Of a DNA stretch of 64,000 nucleotides, positions 30,511 through 42,486 are shown piece after piece (position 1 is the stretch's first letter; each line of letters opens with the position of its first letter). A program made the translations under genes and the position numbers. This stretch comes from Vitrella brassicaformis (lineage: Eukaryota > Sar > Vitrellaceae), in the NCBI GenBank assembly GCA_001179505.1, contig CDMY01000964.1:97738-161737 (forward strand), in the 5' to 3' direction. A model generated the notes under the pieces. It ran no database searches and was not told the origin of the DNA. It saw only the letters and a list, made by a program, of their open reading frames with translations.

Positions 30511-31251
30511 TTTTTTTGGGGCCGTTTTGCCTTGACGACTCAGTGATTGAGTGAATGAGTGTCGGCCGGCCGGCGTGCCGCTATCTTTTTCGCAGTAGTA
30601 GTGGAAGAATGAGGCCTTTTTGTGTCTGTCTGTCTGTCTGTCTGTCGATTTTCCTCGGGGCACTGCAGCGGCTGTGGTGAGCCGCGCCGACTGCCTGCCT
30701 TTTTGAGCCTGGTTTAGGTAGGTAGGTATGGCCGGGAAAAAGCAGTAGCAACGTGGCAACGTGCTTCGTGTCTGTGTGTATGTGTGTGTGTGTGTGTGTT
30801 GTGGGATGGCAACGGGGGATGGACACACTGGCTGAATTTGCTTGGCTTGCATCATGATGTGTCCGATCGGCCCTGAGTGTCGACTTTCAAATGACAGACA
30901 GGGGGAGGGAGTGGATGGCTGCCTGCCTGCCTGCCTCCCTGCCGGGATTTTGGGCCGTCGACACTTTTAGAGGCCGTGCACGGATGGACCGACCGATCGG
31001 TGGCTGATGTTGTACATGTGTGTTGATGAGTGAGTGAGTGCGGCTGCTGCTGCTGCTGCTGGTGATCGAAGTCCCTTGTGGTGGCCAGAGGGGGCGTGCC
31101 GTGTTGTCACTGTTTTCGGCTCCAGTGTGTGTGCATACGATGGATGCGTCATCACGGACTGCTACGAGATTTTCTGTGCTCGTGTGTTTCCGCTGCCTTT
31201 TTCTTCCTCTCCGTCGGTCTGCGTGTGGTTCGGGTATTCCTCCGCCTCGTC

Positions 31252-31560
31252 GAAGTTGTCTGTGTTTTGGCTTGTCAGCACGAAGCTCAGATTACTTCGA
31301 TCGCTGTGGGGGTGGAAGACACGAGGCCACACGACGCGGCCCCACATTGACACGGAGACGGAAGATGTGTGCATGGAACCGCCGTGTGCGTCAAGACAAG
31401 ACAGCCTTTCCAGTTCCTCCGCCACTCAGGGTGTGCGCTCTGCCATTGTGTGTTTCTACTTCTTCTTGAAGCCGTCTGTGTTTCGGGTTGTCCGCACGAA
31501 GGCACAGACGGCTTCGGGGAGGTGGAGCAACACACAGAGGCACGACACGCGAAGGGCGAT
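31252..31560. repeat. Diverged direct duplication, about 90 bp, offset about 215 bp
   Basis: The segment from 31252 (tctgtgttttggcttgtcag, then cacgaag ... gtggaagacacgaggc) returns from about 31468 as gtctgtgtttcgggttgtcc, then cacgaag ... gtggagcaacacacagaggc. The two copies are clearly related but no longer alike. Neither is evidently coding. Confidence 0.55.
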
Positions 31561-32014
31561 ATGTCCGTCTGTATGTGACCCATTTTGCATCATCGCGCGT
31601 GGCATTCGATGGATGGATGGATGGGTGGATGGGTGGTGTGTCGGTGACGGTGTTTCTCCTTCCGCGTCGGGCTCCCTGAGTTGCATCCCTTTGTGAGCTC
31701 ATGGACACCGATGCGTGGGCGGGAGCGCACGCGCTGACATGCTGCTGTGTGTGTTGCTGTGCTGTGTGTGGCTCACTTCACGGAGAAGAAAAGACTTACT
31801 GGAATCGAATCAGTGTGTGCATGGGATGTGACGACCACAGAGACGTTTACGCACGGTATGAGGTCAACAGCTGAGCTGGTTGCGATAATGTATGTCAGTC
31901 ACTTGAAGCGAAACACATCACTCATGTTAGTCAAGTCTACACACCCCAGCATAGCATCCATCTGTCTGTCTGTCCATCCATGTGTGTGTGTGTTCCGGCA
32001 CTCACTCGTTCACT

Positions 32015-34740
32015 TCACTCCCCCGCCTTCGGGTCTAGATCACCCTCAGAGTACCGGGCCTGCACAAACGAAGCCAACACCAGAGTCAGCTGCAGGGCGA
32101 CAGACAGTGGCTCCCTCTTTGTCTCTCTGTCCACCCAGGTACCTCCTCGAAGAACTTGGCCGTGACCACCCGGCCACCGAAGAACCGACCGTTGAAATTC
32201 TGCAACGCTGCACACACACACACACCCCGGAAATGACGACAACGGACAAACCAGTCAAGTCAGTCAGCCAATCGGCCTGCCTGCCAGGCATGCCGTCTCT
32301 GCCTCCTCCTGTGTGTTTTGTGTGGCGGACCGGACTTACCTTTGGTCGCGTTGTCTTTGGTTTCGTATTCCAAGAAGATGCGCACAGCCTGGTCGTCTGG
32401 CAGACCTGACACCTGAGCAGCGCAGCGCAGCACACAAGGGGAGGGAGGGGACAGGACAGCACGGGGACCCACATTTCATCGGGAGGATGCCTCGCCAACC
32501 CCTCTCTCTCAGTCTCTGTGTGTGTGGTGTGTGTGTGTCTATCAATCACATCACAAGAGCACATGTACCCATGTACCTCATGGACGCGGCATCGAACGAG
32601 GCTGCCGTACTTGGCCCCCTCCTCGGCAGTCTCCTGCTCCAACTCGGCGTCCACCTCACCGGCACCAACCAAGTTCTGATCGATAAAACGACAAGACAGA
32701 CAAGTGACAGACACAGACAGACCCACACGTGTCGTCGATTTCCTCTCTGGTCAGTCACTTGCCCACCTGCAGCAGCAGGATGCGTGTCGCCGGCCGGCTG
32801 GGCTGCGTCGAACGAGGCTGGTCGACCAGACCGGGCCACAGACAGACAGACAGACAGTGGCTGAATGAGTGGATGGATCTCTCTGATGTGTGTGATGGGT
32901 GTGTACCTTCTTTTTGGCGGCCTCTTCAGGCGGCTGTGCGGCGCCCTGCACAATGACGCCGCTCCGCTTGTCCACCTTTTTCGCCACCAGGGGGGCGACT
33001 ATCCCCTGCTTCTGACGACCCAGACCTGTTTGTTCATTCAACAGACAGACAGACAGACGCCCACCGCACCGACCCACACAATTCACTCACTCACAAGATG
33101 CGGGGGTCTTATCTAAGGGACGCTTTGCTTATTTATGTCTGACCTTACCTTGCCCCTCCTTCCAGCCCATCTTCTCCATCAGCCGAGCAGCAAAGTCTTT
33201 CTTCTTCTCTGACATACATACATGTGTCGTGTGTGTGCATCCGCATCGCATCGCACCCACGCGCCACCACACCGCACAGACAGACATATACACGGACACG
33301 CATGACATGAAGCCATGCCGTTCTTGCCACTCCTCTCCTTGCAGACAGACAGACAGACAGACAGACCCACCTGGCTCCTTCTCGGCCTCTCCCGCCCCCG
33401 TCGGCAAATGAGCGCGGCGCTTCCACGCCTCCTCACCCTGATTGATGAGTGAATCGATCACACGCACACAGACCATTGAGGCACACATCCAATGCACACG
33501 CATCTGAATGGAAATGTGTGTGTGTGCGTACCGAGACGTTGTTCGGGTGGGCAGCTGTCCCGGCCCGCTCTCGCTCGCGCCTCTGCCGATCCAGCTCTGC
33601 ACCAAAGGAGAGAGAGGCAGACGGTACGGTGGTGAAATACATGTGGTCGCTGGCTCCACACATCCATCCATCCATCGATCTCTCCTTGCTGCCTGCCTGC
33701 CTGCCTGGCTGACTCTCCGACCCTTTTGCATCTTCCTCTGCATATCGTCGTGCTTCTTCCGTCGCTTCCTCTCCCTCAGTATGGCCTCGTAGTTATTCGG
33801 CTTGGCCGGGTCTACAAAACCAGTAGTAAGTAGCCGACACAACACAACCCCGCACCGCAACACACACAACAAACGTACTCAAAGTGAACCAACCAACAAC
33901 TCGACTCGACACCGCTGCCTCTTCCCGCCTGCCGGCCTGCCCTGCCCTGCCCTGCCCCATAACATAAACAGACACGCAGACAGACGTACGTACCGTATTC
34001 CTCGTGCACTCGGTGGTCCTCGCGTTTGGTGGCCGTCGGTGCTGCTGCGGCATCTGGGCTGGGGGTGGGGGAGGGAGGGGACACCTGGGGGGCCTTCTCG
34101 ATCTCCATCGGGCTGGCGCCACCTGGGTCGTTGGCACCACTCCCATCTGAATGAAACTCACACAACCAAACATCCACCACAGATGGGCGAAAGAGGCGAG
34201 TGCTGCAGCCAGCCAGTCAGCCAGTTAGTCAGTCAGTCACCGGCGAATGCCGCGAAGGCCGACGCAGCGGGTTTGGGCTCGGCATCCTCCTCACGCTTCT
34301 GTAACCAACCAACCCCACCCATACGCCAACAACAAGCAAGGGCGAGAGTGAGCGATGAACACACGCCGGTCAAGGACATCCATCCGTCGATTCTGACCGA
34401 CTGACCTGTATGGGTGCTGCCGAGGGTGCTGCGGTAGGCTGTGGCGGCGGCCTCTTCCTCACTGTGTGTGGCAAAAATAGTTTGGCACGACTGGAGGACC
34501 AGGCTGACACACACACACACACCCGTCAGTCAGGCAGACAGACAGACAGGCAAGTGAAAGCGGGATGAATCGAATCCATCGGTGCTTCAGTGTGTTTCTA
34601 CCTGTGGCTGCTGCGCCTTCCAGCGGCCTGGTGCCGTCCTTGCCCTCATCGCCGGCGGATTTCGACGGCGGCAGGTCGCCGTAGAGGGAACTCAGCAACG
34701 GCACGCCGGATGAAGCCACGAACTTGCCGCTCTCCGCCAT
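32015..34740 (-). CDS. RBM17: Splicing factor RBM17/SPF45 (G-patch and UHM)
   Basis: About 13 small exons give roughly 380 residues, from MAESGKFVASSGVPLLSSLY (ATG at 34740) to GDLDPKAGE (stop at 32015; last exon 32059-32015). Following the N-terminal linker come NNYEAILRERKRRKKHDDMQ and a basic coiled segment, then the G-patch AARLMEKMGWKEGQGLGRQK (split across an intron near 33020-33150), then a U2AF-homology RRM with NLVGAGEVDAELEQETAEE, PDDQAVRIFLEYE and NGRFFGGRVVTAKFFE. This is the domain order of SPF45/RBM17, which binds ULM peptides of SF3B1 and U2AF and helps choose 3' splice sites. The RxF-like motif of the UHM is represented by GRFFGGR. It acts in the nucleus within the spliceosome. 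Its target sites here are unusual (TG-rich acceptors), which may bear on its role. Confidence 0.88.
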
Positions 34741-35520
34741 GACTACACACTACACACGCCTGAGTCGAAGAGAACGTTCGATTGCTTAGGGTTTTAGGAT
34801 TTAAGGTCTTTGGGTTTAGACCCTGGCGGTCTGGCCCCTTCGGGGTTTGGACTCGCGGTCAATTTGTATTATGTACAAATACAGACAGACAGGCAGGCAC
34901 CAATGAGTGAGTGAGTGACACGCACTGCACCGCACGACAGCCATGCCATCCACACTCACGCACAGATAGATGGATGTCCACGGTCACACATGCAGACATA
35001 CACACAAACATCACACACGGGAAAAAGATCGAATGGACGCCTCTCGCCAGCTGAAGAAACATGAAGCCCGGCCTGGCCTGGCCGTGATGGATGGATGGAT
35101 GGATGGTCGGACGGACAGACAGAAGAGTGATTTCGGGATGGATGGATGGAGGGGCGCCCCTAGATCACTCATCTGTCCGTCCATCCATCCATCCACCCGT
35201 ACACACCACACCGTACCGCACACCTTGCAATGCATTCAATGCCATCACATATATCAGTCCTGCCGGCCTCTATGCACACACCCGTGCGTCAGTCAGGACA
35301 CGCCGGCGAGCCCTGCCATCGCGTGTTAGCCTGGCTGGCCTGGCCTGGTCGCTTCCCTCACCTCCTTCCCCTTCCCCCTTGTTGGTGCTATCGGTCAGTC
35401 AGTCAGCCAAAGTAGTGCGATCCATGTGTCTGTCGATGTATCTATCTATCGGCTGGTCTGGTCTTTTGCCTGCCTGCCTGTGTCTCTCTCCGGGGGTGGG
35501 TGTGGTGTGAAGCGGGGGAG
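34741..35520. other. Intergenic region, repeats and small hairpins
   Basis: It lies upstream of RBM17 (minus) and beyond the TMBIM stop. At 34780-34856 it has TTTAGGG-like words (ttagggttttagg, tttgggttta) and two short inverted repeats (agacc/ggtct and cccc/gggg around ttc). The rest is GGAT, CATC and CAGA repeats. No gene is seen. Confidence 0.45.
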
Positions 35521-37099
35521 CTAACGGTTGGCCTCACGGAGGATGGAGAGGATGTACAAAAAGATCTGACGGGGACACACAGACGGACAGACAGACAGAC
35601 AGACAGGCAGACAGACACACAGGGCATGGCATGGCATGGCATGGCACACACGAGATACGGCAGGGAACTCAGTTGCTGCGTGTGTGTGTGCGTGTGTGAG
35701 GGTTTCGACTGGCGCACCTGGATGATGTCGATGTAGAGCATCAGAGCGGCGAAGCAGTAGTCATCCTGACACAGGCAGACAGACAGACAGACAGGAGGGC
35801 GAGAGAGTGAGTGCAGGCGTTCGAGGAGGCCCTGCCTGTTCGTCATCTGTTCTGTTCCTCACCACGCTGAAGGCAAAGCGATAGTGCTTCTTGCCCACCT
35901 ACAGACAGACACAGCAAGACAAACAAAGCAGCACAGCCCCAGCCAGACACACAGATGCTATCTATGCTCTCCTCACACCACAGGCAGTGCTGTCTGTCTG
36001 TGCTGTGCTCCATTACTCCATGCATGTTATGTTTCTTACGATGAGTTGCGTGTCGTAGACGAGGTAGATGGAGAAGAGGAGCACCCCCAGGCCGGCGTAA
36101 ATGATATGGGCCCATTTGAAGTGCAAGCCACACGCCGACATTATCATCAACACCAGTCCCGTCAGAAACAGGGCGATGCAGCATACGAACAAGTACGGAC
36201 CAATGCCCGTGAAGTCGTATCTGAGGGACACACGCACAGACACACCAATCCACCCATTCTAGAACCACTCCTCTCCCCCTGCCCTGTGTGCGAAGAAAGG
36301 AAGCTGCTGACTGACTTGGTCTGGAAGGCGAACAGAGTGAGGGACAGGACGATGCCCGTCGTGAGGGCCGCGGCGACCAGGACGAGCTGCGGGTCCGTGA
36401 AGGCGCAGATGCTGCCCACCAGCAGCCCCTCCACGGCCGTCCACACACCCAGGAGGATATAGTTGGTCGGGAACTGACGCATCAGGCCGGAGAAACACAT
36501 CATCACAAAGGTCAGCACCAACTACACACACACACACACACAGGCACACACACACACACACACAGGCACACAGAAAGTTGCGAAAGCAATGATCTGTCAT
36601 TGGTCAATCGGCTTGTGTGTGTGTGTGACGTGTGTGGTGTGTGATGCCCACTTACCTGAACGGCCATGGCCACCCAGAGAATGGCTGCGTTTTTGGCGAT
36701 GAAGAGTTTTGCGGCGTCTGTGCAGAGACAGGCGGCCATGACGGTCGTGATGAGCAGCTGCACCGACAAAATCCCGTACACCTTCCGGATGAACCCGTGG
36801 CGGATCCTGCAGCCAGGCAGCCAGGCAGGCAGGCAGGCATCGCACCGATGAAACCAGCCAACACAAGAGGCGACGCACGCCAACGCAACATAACACCACA
36901 CCCTCGTCTCGTTTGGTGCCCGTAGGAAAGCCACCGCTTGCTTTGCTCCCCTCCCTCCCTGAGTTGTAAGGCCTTACGTGGTGTGGACATCGTCGGTCAG
37001 CACTTGATGTCCGTCTTGGACAGGAGAAATGAGGCCCTTCTCCTCGGCGTCGCTGTCCTGCCATGACGCGTAGTTGGGGCTGCGCTGGGTGGTCGTCAT
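35521..37099 (-). CDS. Bax inhibitor-1 / TMBIM (lifeguard) family membrane protein
   Basis: Seven exons join in frame to 262 residues: 37099-36978, 36806-36656, 36521-36316, 36220-36040, 35898-35863, 35765-35718 and 35565-35521. After a soluble N-terminus (MTTTQRSPNYASWQDSD) comes IRHGFIRKVYGILSVQLLIT, the TMBIM signature start, then seven hydrophobic segments. Pairs such as FPTNYILLGVWTAVEGLLVG, SIYLVYDTQLIV and DDYCFAALMLYIDIIQIFLY are typical of the lifeguard (LFG) branch, including the conserved acidic residues of the pH-sensing C-terminal part. Family members sit in ER, Golgi or mitochondrial membranes and leak or exchange Ca2+. Nothing in the N-terminus marks a mitochondrial form. The gene is head-to-head with a TMEM65-GAF gene, with 311 bp between start codons. 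Confidence 0.92.
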
Positions 37100-37410
37100 C
37101 CTCACGAGAAGCTGCTCGCTGGTCTCTCCCGATTCAGAAAGCGGAAAGTGGCTCAGGCTACTGCTGGGGAAAATTCGCTCAACACACGCTTACAGGCGTC
37201 CTTGTGGAGGCTCCCTGGCACCGTAAAATGTCCAGAGACCAGGCGACAGCGTGGGAGAGAAGGAATCGACATCAAAGCTCGCAGAAGTAAGTCAGGAGAG
37301 AGAGTTGGGCCTGATTTGAGGCTGACGTGGCCACCGAGGACCTCACACGATGGTCATTTATCGTGTCTTGATTCCTCTCCCACCCAAGTAGGGAAGGACC
37401 CAGACCCATC
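37100..37410. promoter_or_regulatory. Divergent promoter region, TMBIM / TMEM65-GAF copy B
   Basis: The 311 bp between two divergent start codons should hold both promoters. No defined motif is recognised. The assignment is by position. Confidence 0.4.
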
Positions 37411-38203
37411 ATGATGATGACTCCCCAGCAGCTGAGGAGCCACGTCCGCACCCTCTGCCCCTTCGCCAACCCCCACTCAGCCCCCGTCCCCCCCTACCCC
37501 GTCGCTTCGGCCTTCTGCCACAGCATCAGGCTGCCCCAGTGGACTCAGAAGACACAGACGCGCCCGTTCTGCGGCGGCACCTGGCACACCGCCGCGCGGC
37601 TGTCGAGAGGCAAGGTGGACGACTATGTCAGCCGGCGCGACACGTACGACCCCTACTGGGGCAATGAGAGCCGGCATCTGCTGCGGGCGAGTGACCATGT
37701 GTGGCGGGGCGAGGGCGAGGTCGATATGGAGGACTTTGGGAGCGGCAGTGGGAGTGGGAGTGGCGGTGGGAGCAATGGCGCTGTGACGGAGCGGGGAGGC
37801 GGCGGTGTGGTCGGCGGTTGGGGCGGTGGAGGCTCTTCTCACTTCCCCAGTGCGCGCCAGCTCAAGTATCATTTTCTGAACGCGGCGGTGCCTATGGTTG
37901 GGTTTGGGTGGATGGACAACACCGTCATGATACAGGCGGGCGAGATGGTGGACACCACCATCGGAGGTAGGTAGGCTAGATAGGCTCGGGAGATGGTCAG
38001 GAGAGCTACATATAGACCACAATCGAGCCAGTCAATGGTCATGTGTGTCGTGTCGTTGGTGCGTTTGTGTGCCCGTCACGTACTGCAGTGACATTTGGTT
38101 TGAGCACCCTGACTGCGGCGGCCTTCGGGCAAGTCTTCTCAGACGTCAGCGGGGTGTGCTTCGGAGGGACCGTCGAAGCTATCGCCAAGTGAGTATACAG
38201 AAC

Positions 38204-38236
<33 letters not shown>

Positions 38237-40307
38237 GCCACGCCCTCCAGACACACACGCCTGTGTGTGTTCGTGGCTGGAATGAGCAGCAAGTTGGGAT
38301 TGCCCCAGCCCAACTTCACCGAGGAGCAGCGGGGCTCGGGGGCAGTGCGGCTTATCGGCACCGTCGGCAGGGCCGTCGGAGTCGTTGTTGGTACGCCCCG
38401 AACACACACACATACACGCCCAACAAACTGCACCGCAACCACCTCATTGGTCCATCCATATGCGTGTGGATTGGGTGTGTTGTGTCATCATACTCGTGTG
38501 CTGTGCTGTGCTGTGCTGTGCTGTGCAGGCTGTGTGATGGGCATGACGAGTCTGTTGTTCATGGACTTGGAGAAGACGGAGCTCTTGAAGCGGCAGGCCG
38601 AGCTAGAGACCATCTTCTCGACCGTCATCAAGAGCGCCGAGCGGCTCATCAAAGCCAACTGCGTCCTCTACCTCAGGGGTACGCGCCCACCCACACACAC
38701 ACATACACATACGTGGTTGAGACGGGCGCAATCATCCCTGTCCAATCATGGCAGATGAGCTGAACCAGGTCTGGATAGAGTATCGCCCAGTGGTTCGGCC
38801 CAGCAACGCTACAGCAGCTAGCAGCAGCGGCAGCAAGACCCCCCTCGCACAGTCCCAATCCCTCCCCCTCTCCCCCTCCACCGCCACGTCAGAAGACATC
38901 CCCCCGGCCCCCTCGCCCTTTCTGGCTCTGAGCCTGCCCCCGTTCCCCCTCCCCTCGTTGAGGTGGTTCTCCCTCTCGTCGCTGTTTCCCTTCTCTCGGT
39001 CGAGCTACTCGCAGAGCGCGGCGTCGGTCGAGCAGTCATCTGACGGCAAGAGGGAGAGTGCTGCTGGTGGTGGTGGTGGGACGGGCATCCTTGGTTGGCG
39101 GGGTGAGGGGCGGAGCAAGAAGAAGGGCGCGGAGGGGCCGCGGCAGATACCATTTGTCGACACGGAGGGAGGGGTCATTGAGTACACCTATCAGCAGAAA
39201 AAGGTGGGCTGTATAAAGCACATGGATGGATGGATGTGTGTGTGTGTGTGTGTGTGTGTGCAGCCTGTGATCATCGGCCAGAAGCGTTGGACCAAGGAGA
39301 GGAGGTTCCAGCTGGAGAGCTCCATCAAGTCGCTCCTCTGCTACCCCGTGTTCGACGACGCCGACCCGTCCAAAGTCATCGGCGTGATACAGTTCAGCAA
39401 CAAGCGCAACACAGACACCGGAGAGACCATCAATTTCAAGCGGTACGCAAGGCAATGCAGGCAGGGAGAGAGGGATCGGTGTGGATGGAATGTGTGTGTG
39501 TATGCGTGTGTGTGTGTGTGTGTGCAGGGACGACGAGAAGCTGGCCAAAATGTTGAGTGAGCATCTGTCGCTCTATGTCGCTCTAGCCACACACCACCAA
39601 CACACCGTAAGCACACACACACACACACACATCCAGGAAGACCTCTCCCTCCCTCCCTCCCTCCCCCACACCACACACTCACACCATGCCATGTGTGTCC
39701 TCACTTGAACGAACAGGAAACCGACGAGCGCACCGACCCGATCATCAACGAAGCCTGGGTGACCCCTCTCGAGGACAACCTCTTCCGCGACCCATTCTCC
39801 TCACCCACAGCAGTCGATGCACGCGTGGCCCTCTCTGTCTCATCCCCCGCTGCGCCCCCCTCCCCGTCAGCGGCCACAGCCGCCACCAAGGAGGCCGTCA
39901 AGGAGCTGTCGACCAAGGTGACACAGAAGACGCGGGAGCTGATGAACAGTGTCAAGGAGAAGGTGCGCCTGCCGGCCAGTGACCTCTCCCACCCGCCGCC
40001 CATGTCCGACGGCCCGTGTGTGATGCTCTCTCTGGGGTCGGACAGCAGCAGGAGCAGCACCAGCACCACCACCAGCGGCAGCACGACCACGAGCGTGAGC
40101 CCCGTTTCCTCTAGTGCTGCTCACGCTGGCAGTGGTGCTGCTGGTGGTGGTGGTCATGACGGCCATGCGGGTTCGTTGCTGGCTGCTGCCACCACTTCTG
40201 AGGGCATGGTTGACCACAGCCACAACCAAGAGGGCGCGAAGGGACACGATGCGTGTGATGCGGCGGGGAGCGGAGGAGGGGCCGAACGGAAGTCGGGCGA
40301 AGACTAG
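37411..40307 (+). CDS. TMEM65-GAF fusion protein, copy B
   Basis: Eight exons join in frame to 734 residues: 37411-37966, 38089-38188, 38290-38390, 38529-38678, 38755-39203, 39264-39442, 39528-39606 and 39717-40307. The first 65 residues are basic and lack acidic residues, fitting a mitochondrial presequence. Residues about 150-268 match TMEM65: VPMVGFGWMDNTVMIQAGE, VTFGLSTLTAAAFGQVFSDV, SKLGLPQPNF-like loop, and RAVGVVVGCVMGMTSLLFMD. A GAF domain follows (about 270-538): AERLIKANCVLYLRDELNQV, a Ser/Pro/Gly-rich insert of about 110 residues, VIGQKRWTKERRFQLE, SLLCYPVFDDADPSKVIGVI, QFSNKRNTDTGETINF and DEKLAKMLSEHLSLYVALA. The 197-residue C-terminal tail is Ser/Thr/Gly-rich and probably disordered. 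Intron positions differ from copy A, so the duplication is old. The proposed role is a membrane transporter or regulator with an attached ligand sensor (inference). Confidence 0.85.
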
Positions 40308-42486
40308 CTGGCTTGATTGGATGAGGGAGGGAGGAGTGGCGGGGTGGTGGGTGGATGGATGGATGGATGTGTGTGCGTGGTGCCCTAGTTGACGTGTCTG
40401 CCTGCCTGCCTGCCTGCCTCCCTGCCTGTGAGAGTGTGTTCTTCTCTTCTGCTGTGTGGTGTATGTTATGTAACTCTCTCTCTCTTCTTATCTCTCTGCA
40501 TAGCTATACCTGCCTGCCTAACGTCAGTAACATATACAGGTGTCTGTGTGTGTGTGTGTGTGTGTGTACGGCCCCGTAACATACTCTTCCTTCCTGGCTT
40601 CATTCCGTCCCTTCATGTGTGCAGCAAGAATTGGTGCCTGCCACCAGGGCGCGGCGCCCCAGCCAGCCCGTCGCTGTCTATTACTCCCCTCCCCTCCTCC
40701 CTCCCTCCCTCCCTCCCTCTTGTCTCATAGTCACCCGAATGCCCCTGACACAGTGATGGTTGGCCGGTGGGGGGGTGGGTGGGTGGGTGGGTGAGAGACA
40801 GAGTGAGAGAGAGGGTGCCTTCGTGCATTCTTGGTTTGTTGGTTCGTTCGTTCCTTCATTCATACCATTCCCCGTGTGCAGGTGAGTGAGTGAGTGGGTG
40901 GGTGCGTGAGCAGATACAATGACCGACCGACCGACCGACCGACCTGCCGTCTTGCTGTCCTGACTGACACACGCACACATGGATGGATGGATGGATGTAG
41001 GGATGGACACACACGCAGGGTTGATTTTGACCTACCTTCATGTCTGTGTGTGTGACGATCTATCTATCTATCTTCCTTCCGCCCGCGCTATAGTCACACA
41101 CACACACACACACGCACACCCTCACATCACACAACACACACGATCAGTTTTGTCGCCCATCCATCCACCCACCTACGCGATTCTCTCTCTCCATCTGTAT
41201 GTCTGTGTGTCTGCCTGTAGCTTTACGTCCGTCCTGCGATCGATCAGGGCCTGGCCTGATCTGGGCGAGGGGGCTCCCGGCCTCTTTATCGGTTGGTTGC
41301 TATGTGTGTGTGGACGTGTGTCTCACCATCTCACTCACTCACTCATCCACCCGTTTCTCGTGCCGCTAGCTATGCTGTGAAGGGCTCCATCAAGTGGGGC
41401 GCAATGGGCACTGCAACGCACTGCAAGCGAGCCACTCCATCTTTTTAAAGGCTATGATTGCATGCTTGATTACCGGACCGGGCCACAGAGAGAGAGGAGT
41501 GTGTTTGTGGGGTGGGGAGAGAGGCTCCTGTCTCGCAGGGAGGGAGGGAGGGTTGGGGAGCATTCGTGGGTGTTTCTGCTGACGCGCACTCCATCCATCC
41601 ACTCACCATTCGCCACACACACGCTCACACAGAGACATTAGCGGCCATTCGCCAAGCACAAAATGCGTCCTCACGCTCTCACTGCTGCTTCCCATTCATT
41701 GACTCGCCTGCCTTACCTGCCCATGCCAGCCAGCCAGCCAGCCAGCCATTTTCTGCCCCTTGTTGTCTCTCTGTCTGTCTAGCTATACATCTCAAGTGTC
41801 TCTGTCTGCCTCATTGTCTGACTGTCTGTCTGTCTGTCTGCCACGGGGGGGCACCTCTTTTTCTCTTTATGAGAGGGAGCGCAGGGAGCGATCTGGTGCA
41901 ATACGTATATCTGATGATGGTGGCGAACACGGCAACGCCCGGCCTGTCTACAAACCTGTTTGACATGAGTGCGTGTGTGTGTGTGTGTGCGAGTGACAAT
42001 CCATCCATCCATCCATCCACCGTGTGTTGGCTGCCAGCTGTTTGATGGTGTGACGACTGACTGACTCACTGACTGACTGACGAGCACAGAACGATCAAGT
42101 TTTGCGCGGTTTTGGCGAGGACATGACATGACATCACATGCAGGGTTGCGGTGCATTCTATGGGGGTGGGAGCGGGCGGAGCGTGGCGCGGTGTGGACAT
42201 GGCTGGCATATGACTGACAGGCATGGCATGCAAGGGGTGAGACCTATCTACCTCCCTCCAAAGCTCGTTTTGAAACACCAACTTTCTGTCCAGAGTTTAC
42301 TCGTTGATAGATTTGCATGCAGAGTTGGTGCCCCCACACCACGCCCATAAGTCCCTCAACCCCCTTTGGCAATGTGTCGGTCCCTCGCCTACGTCGCCTT
42401 CGCACTGAAGCTCCTGTCAACCACACTTGCCGTCTTCCCCTGACGGACATCGTCCGCACAGGCCGCAATATACCGACCGACCTGCA
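40308..42486. other. Repeat-rich intergenic region
   Basis: Arrays include GGAT near 40350-40368, TGCC near 40400-40428, TCCC near 40695-40720, GGGT near 40770-40793, CCGA near 40923-40943, CAGC near 41730-41748, CTGT near 41825-41842 and CATC near 42000-42018. A short frame from ATG 42372 encodes a signal-peptide-like stretch (SLAYVAFALKLLSTTLAVF) and then stops. It could be an alternative first exon of the next gene. No other gene is seen. Confidence 0.5.

Larger units (their letters stand above)
30024..32014. other. Intergenic region with tandem duplications
   Basis: About 2 kb separates the 3' ends of IDO and RBM17. It contains the two diverged duplications listed separately, GGGA arrays, CTGT repeats (near 30625-30645) and a (TG)n run (30783-30800). 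No coding exon is convincing. Confidence 0.5.

Noticed and set aside
31034-31696. 220-codon plus-strand open frame
   Set aside because: It is built over the diverged noncoding duplication. It is rich in Cys/Val/Ser with no domain, and has competing frames on both strands.
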